Of a DNA stretch of 45,700 nucleotides, positions 16,730-24,304 are shown piece after piece. A program made the position numbers and the translations under genes. Location of the stretch: NCBI GenBank assembly GCA_903891415.1, contig CAITEH010000050.1:1-45700 (forward strand). The letters run 5' to 3'. Numbering within the stretch: the first letter of the stretch is position 1; each line of letters begins with the position of its first letter. This DNA comes from Candidatus Firestoneibacteriota bacterium. GTDB lineage: Bacteria; Oederibacteriota; D2-FULL-39-29. The notes under the pieces were generated by a model. It was not told the DNA's origin and made no database searches. It saw only the letters and a program-made list of their open reading frames with translations.

Positions 16730-17166
16730 TTATTGCTCTTTTAGCAGTGTTTTAATAAATTCTAATAATTCAGCATAGATCGATGATGCATTTTTCATTA
16801 ATACGAGTAACTCTGATTGTTTTAACCTGAAGCTATATCCGTGGTTAAAGAAATGTCTGAAGATAAAAATGCTAATAATTTCTCGTGAATTTCCTCACTA
16901 ATGATCCTTTGTTTTACCGATTCTTCGAGAAGTTTTTTATGCCAGGCAGGTTCTTGTTTTAGATTGATATCTTTTAGAATTAAAGCCCTCTTAAGTATGT
17001 TTTCTATACCATTATAGAAATTTTGCAGGAAAGCACCGCTTGCTGCTAATTCAATCTCTGAAAACGCCTTATGATCCATTTTCAGTAAACCGGTGATTTC
17101 TTTCAGGGTATGCTTTATATTCTCGTCTTCTGTTAAAAAGTATTCTTTAAATTCTTTTGCTTTCAT
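16730..17166 (-). pseudogene. hepT: HepT toxin (HEPN RNase), frameshifted
   Basis: HEPN-domain toxin of the type VII HepT/MntA system. The frame from the ATG stops after 114 aa at 16,822, without the catalytic motif. Shifting by one base near the A5 run at 16,865-16,869 (T5 on the coding strand) opens 43 further codons, FRHFFNHGYSF..., which carry the missing Rx4HxY motif (16,835-16,858) and end in TAA at 16,730. Restoring one base gives a normal 145-aa HepT with Arg104, His109 and Tyr111. The most economical reading is a one-base loss in the homopolymer, inactivating the toxin; a sequencing error or phase variation are alternatives. The start overlaps mntA by 20 bp. Confidence 0.85.
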
Positions 17167-17431
17167 ATAAGAGTTTAGCCTTTTTTTTAATAAGAGAATT
17201 AAACCGGGAGTTTCTTATGGAAAGGTCTATCAGATCCACTTCTTTCGGCATTGCCTTATAAAGCTCACCATAAAAATTAAAGAATTTTCCGCTGGGATAC
17301 CCCTCAACCGCAAAATCATAATCATTTATTTTACCGCTCTTTTTCAAGGCGGAGCCGAACAAATACAGCCTTTTTATACGGTATTTTTTTGCCAATTTGA
17401 TCGCTATGTCTTTCTCTTTTGTTTTCAGCAT
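17147..17431 (-). CDS. mntA: MntA-type antitoxin (minimal nucleotidyltransferase)
   Basis: A 94-aa MNT-fold nucleotidyltransferase. In characterised pairs MntA neutralises HepT by adding AMP to the tyrosine of its Rx4HxY motif. The catalytic motif is LFGS at 24-27, then nine residues to DYD (Asp37, Asp39), with the third carboxylate Asp66 in VDLIDL. All three acids are present, so this partner looks intact. It precedes and overlaps the HepT gene by 20 bp, the usual order. The consensus promoter at 17,438-17,465 puts the likely transcription start at or within a base or two of the ATG, so the mRNA is probably leaderless. Confidence 0.87.
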   Translation of the reverse strand: MLKTKEKDIAIKLAKKYRIKRLYLFGSALKKSGKINDYDFAVEGYPSGKFFNFYGELYKAMPKEVDLIDLSIRNSRFNSLIKKKAKLLYESKRI

Positions 17432-17437
17432 AAGTTA

Positions 17438-17465
17438 ATTATACCATTATAAAAAACACAGTCAA
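17438..17465 (-). promoter_or_regulatory. Strong sigma-70 promoter of mntA-hepT
   Basis: Minus strand: -35 TTGACT (17,460-17,465), 16-bp spacer, -10 TATAAT (17,438-17,443, full consensus). Only six bases separate the -10 box from the mntA ATG. Confidence 0.75.
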
Positions 17466-17555
17466 CATGTAATAGTCAGGGATATTAATTACAAAGAGGA
17501 TTTAGAATATGAAGGGACAACAGCCGGCCTTATTTGCTTTATTTCTCTCGTTTAC

Positions 17556-18557
17556 TTATTTTAACTTACTGAGTTTAACGGCTGCAAACAGGGCCGCGGC
17601 AAAAACCAGCAGGTACAGAAGGCCCGCCTGTGCTGCCGGAAGTTTGACTGCGGTATAAGCCGCGAGCGCGAGGACCAGGCCGGCAGAGTAGGCCAGGATA
17701 ACCACTTTTTTTACCGGCAGGCCAAAACGGAGCAAACGGAGAGGAAAATGGTCGGGACTGCCGAAATAGACAGGCTTTCCCTGCCTGACGCGCATCCACA
17801 TCACAAATAGAGTATCAAATATCGGGACGCCTAGGATAAGGATGGGCGTTAACACCGCAAGATCATTATTAAAAGTATAACTTTCGGTAAGGGAAAGAGC
17901 CGCAAGCATAAAACCGAGAAAAAGGCTCCCGGCATCTCCCATAAAAATGCGGGCGGGATTAAAATTATATATTAAAAAACCGAGGCAGGCCCCTGCGAGA
18001 GATAAAGCAGCGAGCGGGCTGAAGATCTTGCTCGCCTCCACTCCGAGCACAAAATAGGTAAGGGCGGCGAGGACCGCGATGCCGGAGGAAAGCCCGTCCA
18101 TAATATCCAGAAGGTTGAAAGCGTTTGTAATACCGACCACCCATAATAAGGTGACCGCGATATTAAGGAGCTCGTTGCCCAGGAACTGTATCTTGATACC
18201 GCACACTACAAGTATTATCGCGGCAAGCGTTTGCACGCAGAATTTCAACGGCACCCGGAGTTTTTTTACATCATCCACCAGGCCCAGCGTAAAAATAATG
18301 GTGCCGGCCAGGGTCAGGCCCGCGATGCCTTTAAGGGTGTGATATTCAAAGAGCTGATTTATTGTAAGCGTAAAAAAGAACGCGAAAAATATAGCTGCGC
18401 CGCCCAGGTAGGGCACAGCTTTGCCGTGCTTTTTAAGCTTATTATCCGGTTTATCCAGGATGCGGTATTTTCTTGCTATAGCCCCGCAGAGTGGAACAAA
18501 CACCAGGGCTAGAATGAACGCGCTTAAAAATATATAGATATATTTTAAATTATCCAT
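17556..18557 (-). CDS. WecA/TagO/MraY-family sugar-phosphate transferase
   Basis: Integral membrane enzyme that moves a sugar 1-phosphate from a UDP-sugar to undecaprenyl phosphate, the first step of O-antigen or other envelope glycan assembly. The 333 aa contain about ten hydrophobic helices and the family motifs: KKHGKAVPYLGG at 42-53, LVDD with Asp95/Asp96, NAFNLLDIMDG at 145-155, FMGDAGS at 205-211 and IFDT with Asp248. The usual HLHHRL loop is replaced by DHFPLRLLRFG at 269-279, so the sugar specificity is uncertain; MraY itself is less likely. It is last in a run after the O-antigen ligase and a glycosyltransferase, overlapping the latter by 13 bp. Confidence 0.9.
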   Translation of the reverse strand: MDNLKYIYIFLSAFILALVFVPLCGAIARKYRILDKPDNKLKKHGKAVPYLGGAAIFFAFFFTLTINQLFEYHTLKGIAGLTLAGTIIFTLGLVDDVKKLRVPLKFCVQTLAAIILVVCGIKIQFLGNELLNIAVTLLWVVGITNAFNLLDIMDGLSSGIAVLAALTYFVLGVEASKIFSPLAALSLAGACLGFLIYNFNPARIFMGDAGSLFLGFMLAALSLTESYTFNNDLAVLTPILILGVPIFDTLFVMWMRVRQGKPVYFGSPDHFPLRLLRFGLPVKKVVILAYSAGLVLALAAYTAVKLPAAQAGLLYLLVFAAALFAAVKLSKLK

Positions 18558-19510
18558 CCGGTCAGTTCTTTGTCCCCTTGTCCTTTAAGCATTTTGCCTT
18601 TGAGTTTCATTCTCTTACGCAGTTTAAAGTATTTTTTCAGGCCGTATATTACTTTTATATCAAATATCAGAAGATAAAGCCAAAAGAAAACTTCATAAAC
18701 AAGAAGAAACGGGAAGTATTTCAGCAGCAGGCCCGCGGAAGCATTCTTGGTAAGTACCAGGTAGCGGTTAGCCAGCAGGTGCCGCTTTAATTCAAGAGGC
18801 TTGTTCCTGAAAAGGAAGATTTTGTGCTTCTGCCCGCGGTCGCTCCCCCCCCGGTAATGCGCAGCCACTGCGGCGGGCTCATAAAAACATTTCCAGCCGG
18901 CCCGGGCCGCCCGCAGGCCCAGGTCAAAGTCCTCAAAATACATAAAAAGATCCTCATCAAAATATTCATTCTCAAAGCGAAGGCTTTCAAGAAGGCCTTT
19001 TTTAACCAGCATTACCGCGCCGCAAGCGGAGAAGATCCGGCCCGCGGGATAATTTTTATCAGGTTTTCCGTAATTTCTTTCGACAGGCCGCAGAGTCCTG
19101 CGGATGAACTGGCCGGCGGAATCCACCAGGTTTTCATCCTGCTGCCTTAAGAGTTTTCCCGAGAACATGCCGAACCGCGTATCCAGTTTTTCAGCCGCCG
19201 CGCAGAGTTTTTCGAGAAAATCCGGCCGGAGAGAGGTATCGGAATTCAACAGCAGGAGCGCCTCCCCCTGCATCCGCCTTATGCCTATATTGGCCGCGGC
19301 CGCAAACCCAACATTTTCATTTAGCAGAACTACCTGCAGTTCCTTAAAACTTTCCCCCAGGGTTTTAAGCAGGGCCCGGGAACCGTCGGTCGAGCCGGGA
19401 TCTATGACCGTTAATTCTAAAGGCCGCTTTGCCTGCTTAAAGACGGAAGCCACACAGCCGGCCAGGAATTTCTCACCGTTATAATTCACGATCACCGCGG
19501 ATACTTTCAT
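18545..19510 (-). CDS. Family 2 glycosyltransferase (rhamnosyltransferase-like)
   Basis: Adds a sugar from a nucleotide donor to a lipid-linked glycan at the inner face of the membrane. The 321 aa start with the GT-A Rossmann-like opening MKVSAVIVNYNGE, followed by VIDPGSTDGS, NVGFAAAANIGI and the metal-site LLNSD (Asp91), then ED in MYFEDFDLGLRAARAGW. A hydrophobic segment near 262-285 and a strongly basic tail (KLRKRMKLKGKMLKG) suggest attachment to the membrane. The ATG overlaps the stop of the upstream ligase gene (ATGA) and the end overlaps the WecA-like gene by 13 bp, so all three should be co-translated. Donor and acceptor are unknown. Confidence 0.92.
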   Translation of the reverse strand: MKVSAVIVNYNGEKFLAGCVASVFKQAKRPLELTVIDPGSTDGSRALLKTLGESFKELQVVLLNENVGFAAAANIGIRRMQGEALLLLNSDTSLRPDFLEKLCAAAEKLDTRFGMFSGKLLRQQDENLVDSAGQFIRRTLRPVERNYGKPDKNYPAGRIFSACGAVMLVKKGLLESLRFENEYFDEDLFMYFEDFDLGLRAARAGWKCFYEPAAVAAHYRGGSDRGQKHKIFLFRNKPLELKRHLLANRYLVLTKNASAGLLLKYFPFLLVYEVFFWLYLLIFDIKVIYGLKKYFKLRKRMKLKGKMLKGQGDKELTGWII

Positions 19511-22500
19511 CTTTTTTCTCCGAGCGAAATAAGCATCTTTTCGTAATCAATGACCGCCAGCTCTTTATACCGGGTGTTGATCTCCAGCGCCATTTTTCTT
19601 TCCCGCTCTGCGGCCCCGGGGTTATGCAGTTTAGTGTAGAGCCCCGCAAGGAGCAGCCGCGCCCCGGCAAAATTCGGTTCCAGCCTGACAGCTTCCAGAG
19701 CCTGCCCGAGCGCCGGCCCGTATTTACCGGTTTCTGCGTAGATATAGGCGGCCTCATATTTGAAGAACACATCATAGGGATTAAGCTTGAGCGCGGCCTC
19801 ATATTCGGACAGGGCTTCATTCTTCAGGCCGGCCTTATAATAAAGATACCCAAGGTTCCGGTGAGGAAAAGCGTTCAGGGGGCTCCTTTTCTGGGCCTGC
19901 TTAAAATTATTTTCAGCCTGCTCCAGATATTTCTGTTCCCCGGTCACAAGATAAAAATACCGGTAAAATTTTCCGAGTTTTTCATAACTCCCGGAATTAA
20001 AAGGATCCAGGGCTGCGGACAGTTTCAGGTCCTTTTCCACGGCCTGTGGGGTCGGCCCGTTCCTTTCCGCTAATAGTATCGAAAAATAATTCAGCGCGGC
20101 CAGGGCCAGGAATATTCCGGCCGCAAGAACCAGGGCGGCATTAAAAAATAACCTTTTTTTCTTATCAACCTCCAGATAATTGTTTCCCGCCAGATACCCG
20201 GAGAAAAGCAGGCCCAGCAGCAGGACCAGCAGCAGCAGAGTCGGCAGATAATGCAGGTTAAAATCCACCAGCGCGTGGACCAAAAGGGCCGCAAGCGCGG
20301 TAAAAACGGCACAAAGAAGGAAAAGTTTATCTTTGTCAACCGTACCACGGAGCTTATAATAGAATTGCCGCCCTATAAGAAAAAGAAGAACTGCGGCAAG
20401 CAGGCCGCCCAAAATACCCGTTTCAGCCAAAAGCTGTAAATATTCATTATGGGCCTGGTGCTGGACCCGGGTAAAATTACCGATAGAACCGCCGACAGGA
20501 AAATAATATTTTGGCGCAATATCTTTAAAAGTATTTAGCCCGTAACCCATAAGCGGCCGGTCTCTAAAAAGCTTCACCGCGCTAAGCCAGATACCGGTCC
20601 TTGAATAGGCGGCCGGGTCAAAACGGCCTATCTCCAGCGCCCTTTTTACAATAGGGTCTAACGGCGTAACTGCAATAATAAGGCCTGCGGCCAGCAGGAG
20701 CAGGGCTCTCTTTTTTGTTTTTTGTTCCACCGCTTTTCTGCGGGCGAGGAACTGCAGGAATAGCCCGAAAAGAACGAGACTGCAAACAGCCGCCAGCAGC
20801 CCGCCCCTCGATTTTGTCAATACCAGGCAGAATACAGAGCCGGCTGAGGCCAGAATAAAAAGCACCTTTTTTGGGCCTTTTTCCTTCACGATATAAAATA
20901 AAAGAAAGCCCAAACCGGCGGCTAAGAATCCTCCGAGCAGGTTGGGATTGGTAAAAAGTCCAAAAGACCTTTGCCCGCCTAAATAGTAATACCCGGTTAT
21001 TCCTGCAAGAGAAAGTATCAGGCAGAGCCAGGCGAGAAACCGGGCAACAAGCCCGGTATCCCCGGCTTTTTTCAGGCTGTTAACCGCAGTGTAAAAGAAC
21101 ATAATGCAGAAAACAAGCAGGAGGACGCTTTGCAGGGTCGCAAAACAGTTAACCGAGAAGAACATCGAAGCAAAGCCCAGGATAAGCAGAAGGGCCAGCG
21201 GTAAGTCCAGCGGTGTTCTCACAAGTTTTTTATTTTCAAAAACAACCTTAAGAAAAAGCGCAGAACAAAAGACCGCGAGCAGCAGCAGGGAGACGGCTTC
21301 CTGCCGGGCGAAGATAATAGCACTGCCCAGGGCCAGGCCGGCGGCCAAAAGAAAATACTTTTTGAAGTCCTGCCTGTAAAAAGAAGCGGCCAGCCCGGCG
21401 AGAAAAAATGCAATAAGAGAGTTCTGCCAGTAATTACTGTCAACATCAAATAAACTATGGAACAAAAAGCCGCAAAAACCGGCAAAAAATCCCGCAAAAA
21501 TTTTTTTTTCCGCGCCCTTTAATTTTTGCAGGGCCGCGGCCCCCTCCTTAAATATCACCCAAAGAAAAACCATAAGGAGCCCGAAGCCAAGCAGTCCGTT
21601 CTCGGCCAGAACCTGCAAATACCAGTTATGCGGGTATTTTATCAGGCCGCCCGCGGCCCGGCTGTAGGAATTGCTCCCGCTGCCAAGCAGCGGTTCCCGC
21701 GCAAAGACCGCCAGGGCATCTTTAAAATAGGCGAGCCGGCTGCTTATGGAGTTATCCTCTTTCGCGAAATTAAGAAGATCCGGCCGCAGAAGAAAAATAG
21801 CCAGAACAGAGGCTGCCGCCAGGGCAAAACAGAGCAGAAACAGCTTTTTCTTTTCCTTTACGGTAAAAAACAGGAAGACAATGAGCGCCGCCGCGGAAGC
21901 AACCGCGCCCCCCGCCGATCTTGTAAGAAGTAACGCCGCCAGCAGGGCTGTAAAGGAAAGGCCTATAATGGCCCTTATTAGTTTCTTTTTGTAATTAAGC
22001 AGAAAAAGCCCGAGCGTTACAGGAAGAGCCATCGCGAGAAAACCCGCGAACAGATTGGAATTAACAAAGGTGGAAAAAACCCGGCCGGAGGCGATATTTT
22101 TCATAAATTCGGCGTAAATTCTCGGATCTTTGGCCGCCTCTTTATGCAGGGAGACATACCTGGCCAGGTCTTCCATGCCGAATATACGCTGGTAAAAGGC
22201 ATACAGCGCCGTAACCAGGGCACAGCATATTATGAGCAGAGCGGCTTTTTGCCTGTCAGGCGGCTCCTTAAAAGAAGACCCCGTAATTATGAGCAATAAA
22301 GCCAGAAAAAATATTTTAATATTTAAAAAGTTGAGCAGGGAAGTTCCGGAAAATAAGGCCGGGAGCAGGGCGGCCGCTGAAAGGAGGAGCACTGCAAGCG
22401 CAGTCCGGGAACTTAAGACCGCGGGTTTTTTTGAAACGTACCCGGAAACGGTAAAAGCAAGGAAGAGCAGCAATATCCCTGCCGGGAAAATTATATTCAG

Positions 22501-22578
22501 GGCCTGAACTCTCTCGGGGGACAGTAACGCGGCCAGGAAAATAAGGACCAGAATGCTCAGCCGCAGGATTTTTTCCAC
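19507..22578 (-). CDS. Double O-antigen ligase/polymerase with C-terminal TPRs
   Basis: Very large (1023 aa) polytopic membrane protein. Two complete Wzy_C/WaaL-type modules are fused. Module 1 (about 1-430) has FVNSNLFAGFLAM, LTRSAGG, REPLLGSGSNSY, the loop PHNWYLQVLAENGLLG and HSLFDVDSNYW. Module 2 (about 430-830) repeats the order: FTNPNLLGGFLAA, LTKSRGG, RDRPLMGYGLNTF, AHNEYLQLLAETGILGG and HALVDFNLHY. The catalytic-type H-N-x-Y-L-Q-x-x-A-E motif is present in both. Residues about 830-1023 are tetratricopeptide repeats. A single module plus TPR is the common form. Start is GTG, five bases after aroQ. It probably polymerises glycans or transfers them to a lipid or protein acceptor. Confidence 0.92.
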   Translation of the reverse strand: MEKILRLSILVLIFLAALLSPERVQALNIIFPAGILLLFLAFTVSGYVSKKPAVLSSRTALAVLLLSAAALLPALFSGTSLLNFLNIKIFFLALLLIITGSSFKEPPDRQKAALLIICCALVTALYAFYQRIFGMEDLARYVSLHKEAAKDPRIYAEFMKNIASGRVFSTFVNSNLFAGFLAMALPVTLGLFLLNYKKKLIRAIIGLSFTALLAALLLTRSAGGAVASAAALIVFLFFTVKEKKKLFLLCFALAAASVLAIFLLRPDLLNFAKEDNSISSRLAYFKDALAVFAREPLLGSGSNSYSRAAGGLIKYPHNWYLQVLAENGLLGFGLLMVFLWVIFKEGAAALQKLKGAEKKIFAGFFAGFCGFLFHSLFDVDSNYWQNSLIAFFLAGLAASFYRQDFKKYFLLAAGLALGSAIIFARQEAVSLLLLAVFCSALFLKVVFENKKLVRTPLDLPLALLLILGFASMFFSVNCFATLQSVLLLVFCIMFFYTAVNSLKKAGDTGLVARFLAWLCLILSLAGITGYYYLGGQRSFGLFTNPNLLGGFLAAGLGFLLFYIVKEKGPKKVLFILASAGSVFCLVLTKSRGGLLAAVCSLVLFGLFLQFLARRKAVEQKTKKRALLLLAAGLIIAVTPLDPIVKRALEIGRFDPAAYSRTGIWLSAVKLFRDRPLMGYGLNTFKDIAPKYYFPVGGSIGNFTRVQHQAHNEYLQLLAETGILGGLLAAVLLFLIGRQFYYKLRGTVDKDKLFLLCAVFTALAALLVHALVDFNLHYLPTLLLLVLLLGLLFSGYLAGNNYLEVDKKKRLFFNAALVLAAGIFLALAALNYFSILLAERNGPTPQAVEKDLKLSAALDPFNSGSYEKLGKFYRYFYLVTGEQKYLEQAENNFKQAQKRSPLNAFPHRNLGYLYYKAGLKNEALSEYEAALKLNPYDVFFKYEAAYIYAETGKYGPALGQALEAVRLEPNFAGARLLLAGLYTKLHNPGAAERERKMALEINTRYKELAVIDYEKMLISLGEKR

Positions 22579-22583
22579 GCCCT

Positions 22584-23030
22584 CTACCTTTTTGACTTGA
22601 CTAAGCTTAAGGCGGCAAGAAAGCCCAGGACATAACTTTCCTTGCCAAAACCAAAGATGCCGCCCGCCGCTACCGGCGAGATAAAAGATTTATGCCTGAA
22701 TTCCTCGCGCTTAAAAATATTGGAAAGATGGACTTCCACCGCCGGGATCTTGACCGCGGAAATGGCTTCCCGGATCGCGACACTGGTATGGGTATAAGCC
22801 GCGGGATTAATGACCAGGGCATCAGCCCAGCTTTCGGCTTCCTGTTGAATAATATTGACTATCTCACCTTCCGTATTGGTCTGAAATATTTTTATCCCGG
22901 CCTTGTTTTTCTTTGCCAGCTCCCGCAATTCCTTGTTTATGGAAGCAAGTGTTACCCTGCCATAGACATCAGGCTCGCGCTTGCCCAGCAAATTCAGGTT
23001 AGGCCCGTGAATAACAAGGATATTCCGCAT
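22584..23030 (-). CDS. aroQ: 3-dehydroquinate dehydratase, type II
   Basis: Third step of the shikimate pathway, dehydration of 3-dehydroquinate. At 148 aa it is of normal length. All active-site residues are visible: Arg18 and Tyr23 in GKREPDVYG, Asn75 and His81 in INPAAYTHTS, His101 in VEVHLSN and Arg112 in FRHKS. AGGAG lies six bases before the ATG. It heads the polysaccharide genes, with the ligase start five bases downstream. The chorismate-using pheA gene lies 200 bp upstream in the same orientation, so aromatic synthesis and envelope glycan genes are interleaved here. Confidence 0.96.
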   Translation of the reverse strand: MRNILVIHGPNLNLLGKREPDVYGRVTLASINKELRELAKKNKAGIKIFQTNTEGEIVNIIQQEAESWADALVINPAAYTHTSVAIREAISAVKIPAVEVHLSNIFKREEFRHKSFISPVAAGGIFGFGKESYVLGFLAALSLVKSKR

Positions 23031-23052
23031 AAAGGTCTCCTATAAAATAAAA

Positions 23053-23097
23053 AAAGTTTATAAGGTTCGTAAAGTTTGTAAAGTCCATAAAGTCTAA
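23053..23097. repeat. Tandem 9-bp repeat, five units
   Basis: AAAGTTTAT, AAGGTTCGT, AAAGTTTGT, AAAGTCCAT, AAAGTCTAA in strict 9-bp register just upstream of the aroQ ribosome site. Same core (GTYYRTAAA) as the 10-bp array at 2,197-2,236. Confidence 0.75.
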
Positions 23098-23123
23098 AAT
23101 CATTGTATGTATTAATATTATCA

Positions 23124-23142
23124 GGCGGAAAATCTTTCCGCC
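23124..23142. repeat. GGCGGAAA hairpin
   Basis: GGCGGAAA, ATC, TTTCCGCC: a perfect 8-bp stem between pheA and aroQ. It resembles the fba terminator stem but is not followed by a T run in either direction, so termination is doubtful. Confidence 0.55.
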
Positions 23143-23154
23143 CACATCAATCAC

Positions 23155-23221
23155 CATGAACCACTCCCTAAGGCGTCGGGTTCATGGCCCTGCACCTGAC
23201 CCTTTAGGGAATGGTACAGGG
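23155..23221. repeat. Double-hairpin repeat, copy B
   Basis: Hairpin 1: CATGAACC (23,155-23,162) with GGTTCATG (23,179-23,186). Hairpin 2: CCCTGCACC (23,188-23,196) with GGTACAGGG (23,213-23,221). Against copy A (14,151-14,212) the A-T pair in stem 2 has become C-G on both sides, which supports a conserved fold. It ends ten bases from the pheA stop. Confidence 0.75.
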
Positions 23222-23230
23222 GTAATTCTC

Positions 23231-24304
23231 CTAGTACGCTCCCGGATAGGAGCCCAGGATCTTAACGGCATGCCCGGCTTTTTTAAGGTCCGCCAGCGCC
23301 GCTTTCACTTTGGCATCTTCCATATGGCCTGACATATCCACAAAGAAAAAATATTCCCAGGCTTTTTTTCTGGAAGGCCGTGATTCAATACTCGTAAGAT
23401 TGATCTTTCTCCGTTTAAAAGGCAGCAGCATGGAATAGAGAGCGCCGACCTTGTCTTTCAGGGAAACGAGTACAGACGTCTTATCGTTACCGGTCCGGGC
23501 TACGTATTTATTGCCGATAACCAGAAAACGCGTGAAATTGTCAGGCACATCCTCCAGATTTTTCGCCAGCGTATTTAGGCCGTAGATTTCACCTGCCAGG
23601 GTATTGGCAACGGCCGCGCTGCCTTTATCTTTGGCGGCCAGCCGGGCTGATTCCGCGGTATTTTTGGCTTCAATTATCTCCGTATCCGGAAGATTCGTCT
23701 CCACCCAGTTCCGGCACTGCGCCAGGGGCTGTTGAAACACATAGAGGCGTTTAATTTCTTTGATACTCTTTGATTTGCTTAACAGGCGGTAGGAGATCCG
23801 GGAAAGCGTTTCGGCACAAATTTTAAGCTCAGAATCAATAAAGATATCCAGCGTGTGATTGACCACGCCCTCGGTAGAATTTTCTATCGGTATAACCCCG
23901 TAATCCGCCCTGCCATTCTCCACTTCCGTGAAGATATCCGCAAGGTTCTTTATGGCGACATAAGAAACTGCCTGGCCAAAATGCTCGAGCGCGGCCAGAT
24001 GGGTAAATGTCGCCTCGGGGCCCCAGTAAGCTATCTTTAACGGCGCCTGCAGGGCCCGGGACGCCGAGATGATCTCTCTGAACACCGCTTTTACGGAGTC
24101 ATCCGGAAATGGCCCCTTATTGCCAGTTATGAGCTTGCCAAAAACTTCCGCCTCGCGTTCCGGAACATAAACATTATTATTCTCGCCGCGTTTTTCTTTT
24201 TTTACCTGCAGGGCCAGGTCCGCCCTTTTGTTCAATAAAGCGAGTAATTTCCGGTCAACACCGTCTATATTTTTCCTGATATTTTTAAGTTTCTTTTTAT
24301 CCAT
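23231..24304 (-). CDS. pheA: Chorismate mutase / prephenate dehydratase (P-protein)
   Basis: Bifunctional enzyme converting chorismate through prephenate to phenylpyruvate for phenylalanine. The 357 aa hold an AroQ-class chorismate mutase helix bundle (about 1-85; Arg10, Arg27, Arg50, Glu51), a prephenate dehydratase domain (about 89-265; YWGPEATFTHLAA, PIENSTEGVVNHTLD, catalytic NFTRF at 256-260) and an ACT regulatory domain (275-357). The Phe-binding motifs GAL (287-289) and ESRP (307-310) are present, so feedback inhibition by phenylalanine is expected. It overlaps the upstream PilZ gene by 8 bp. A 200-bp gap with several repeats separates it from aroQ. Confidence 0.96.
   Translation of the reverse strand: MDKKKLKNIRKNIDGVDRKLLALLNKRADLALQVKKEKRGENNNVYVPEREAEVFGKLITGNKGPFPDDSVKAVFREIISASRALQAPLKIAYWGPEATFTHLAALEHFGQAVSYVAIKNLADIFTEVENGRADYGVIPIENSTEGVVNHTLDIFIDSELKICAETLSRISYRLLSKSKSIKEIKRLYVFQQPLAQCRNWVETNLPDTEIIEAKNTAESARLAAKDKGSAAVANTLAGEIYGLNTLAKNLEDVPDNFTRFLVIGNKYVARTGNDKTSVLVSLKDKVGALYSMLLPFKRRKINLTSIESRPSRKKAWEYFFFVDMSGHMEDAKVKAALADLKKAGHAVKILGSYPGAY

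Noticed and set aside
16858-16875. Programmed -1 frameshift in hepT
   Set aside because: The site reads A TTT TTA, not a proper X XXY YYZ slippery heptamer, and no stimulatory stem was found; a base loss is simpler.
16822-17166. HepT as an intact 114-aa protein
   Set aside because: It lacks the Rx4HxY motif, while the next frame encodes exactly that motif and the family's C terminus.
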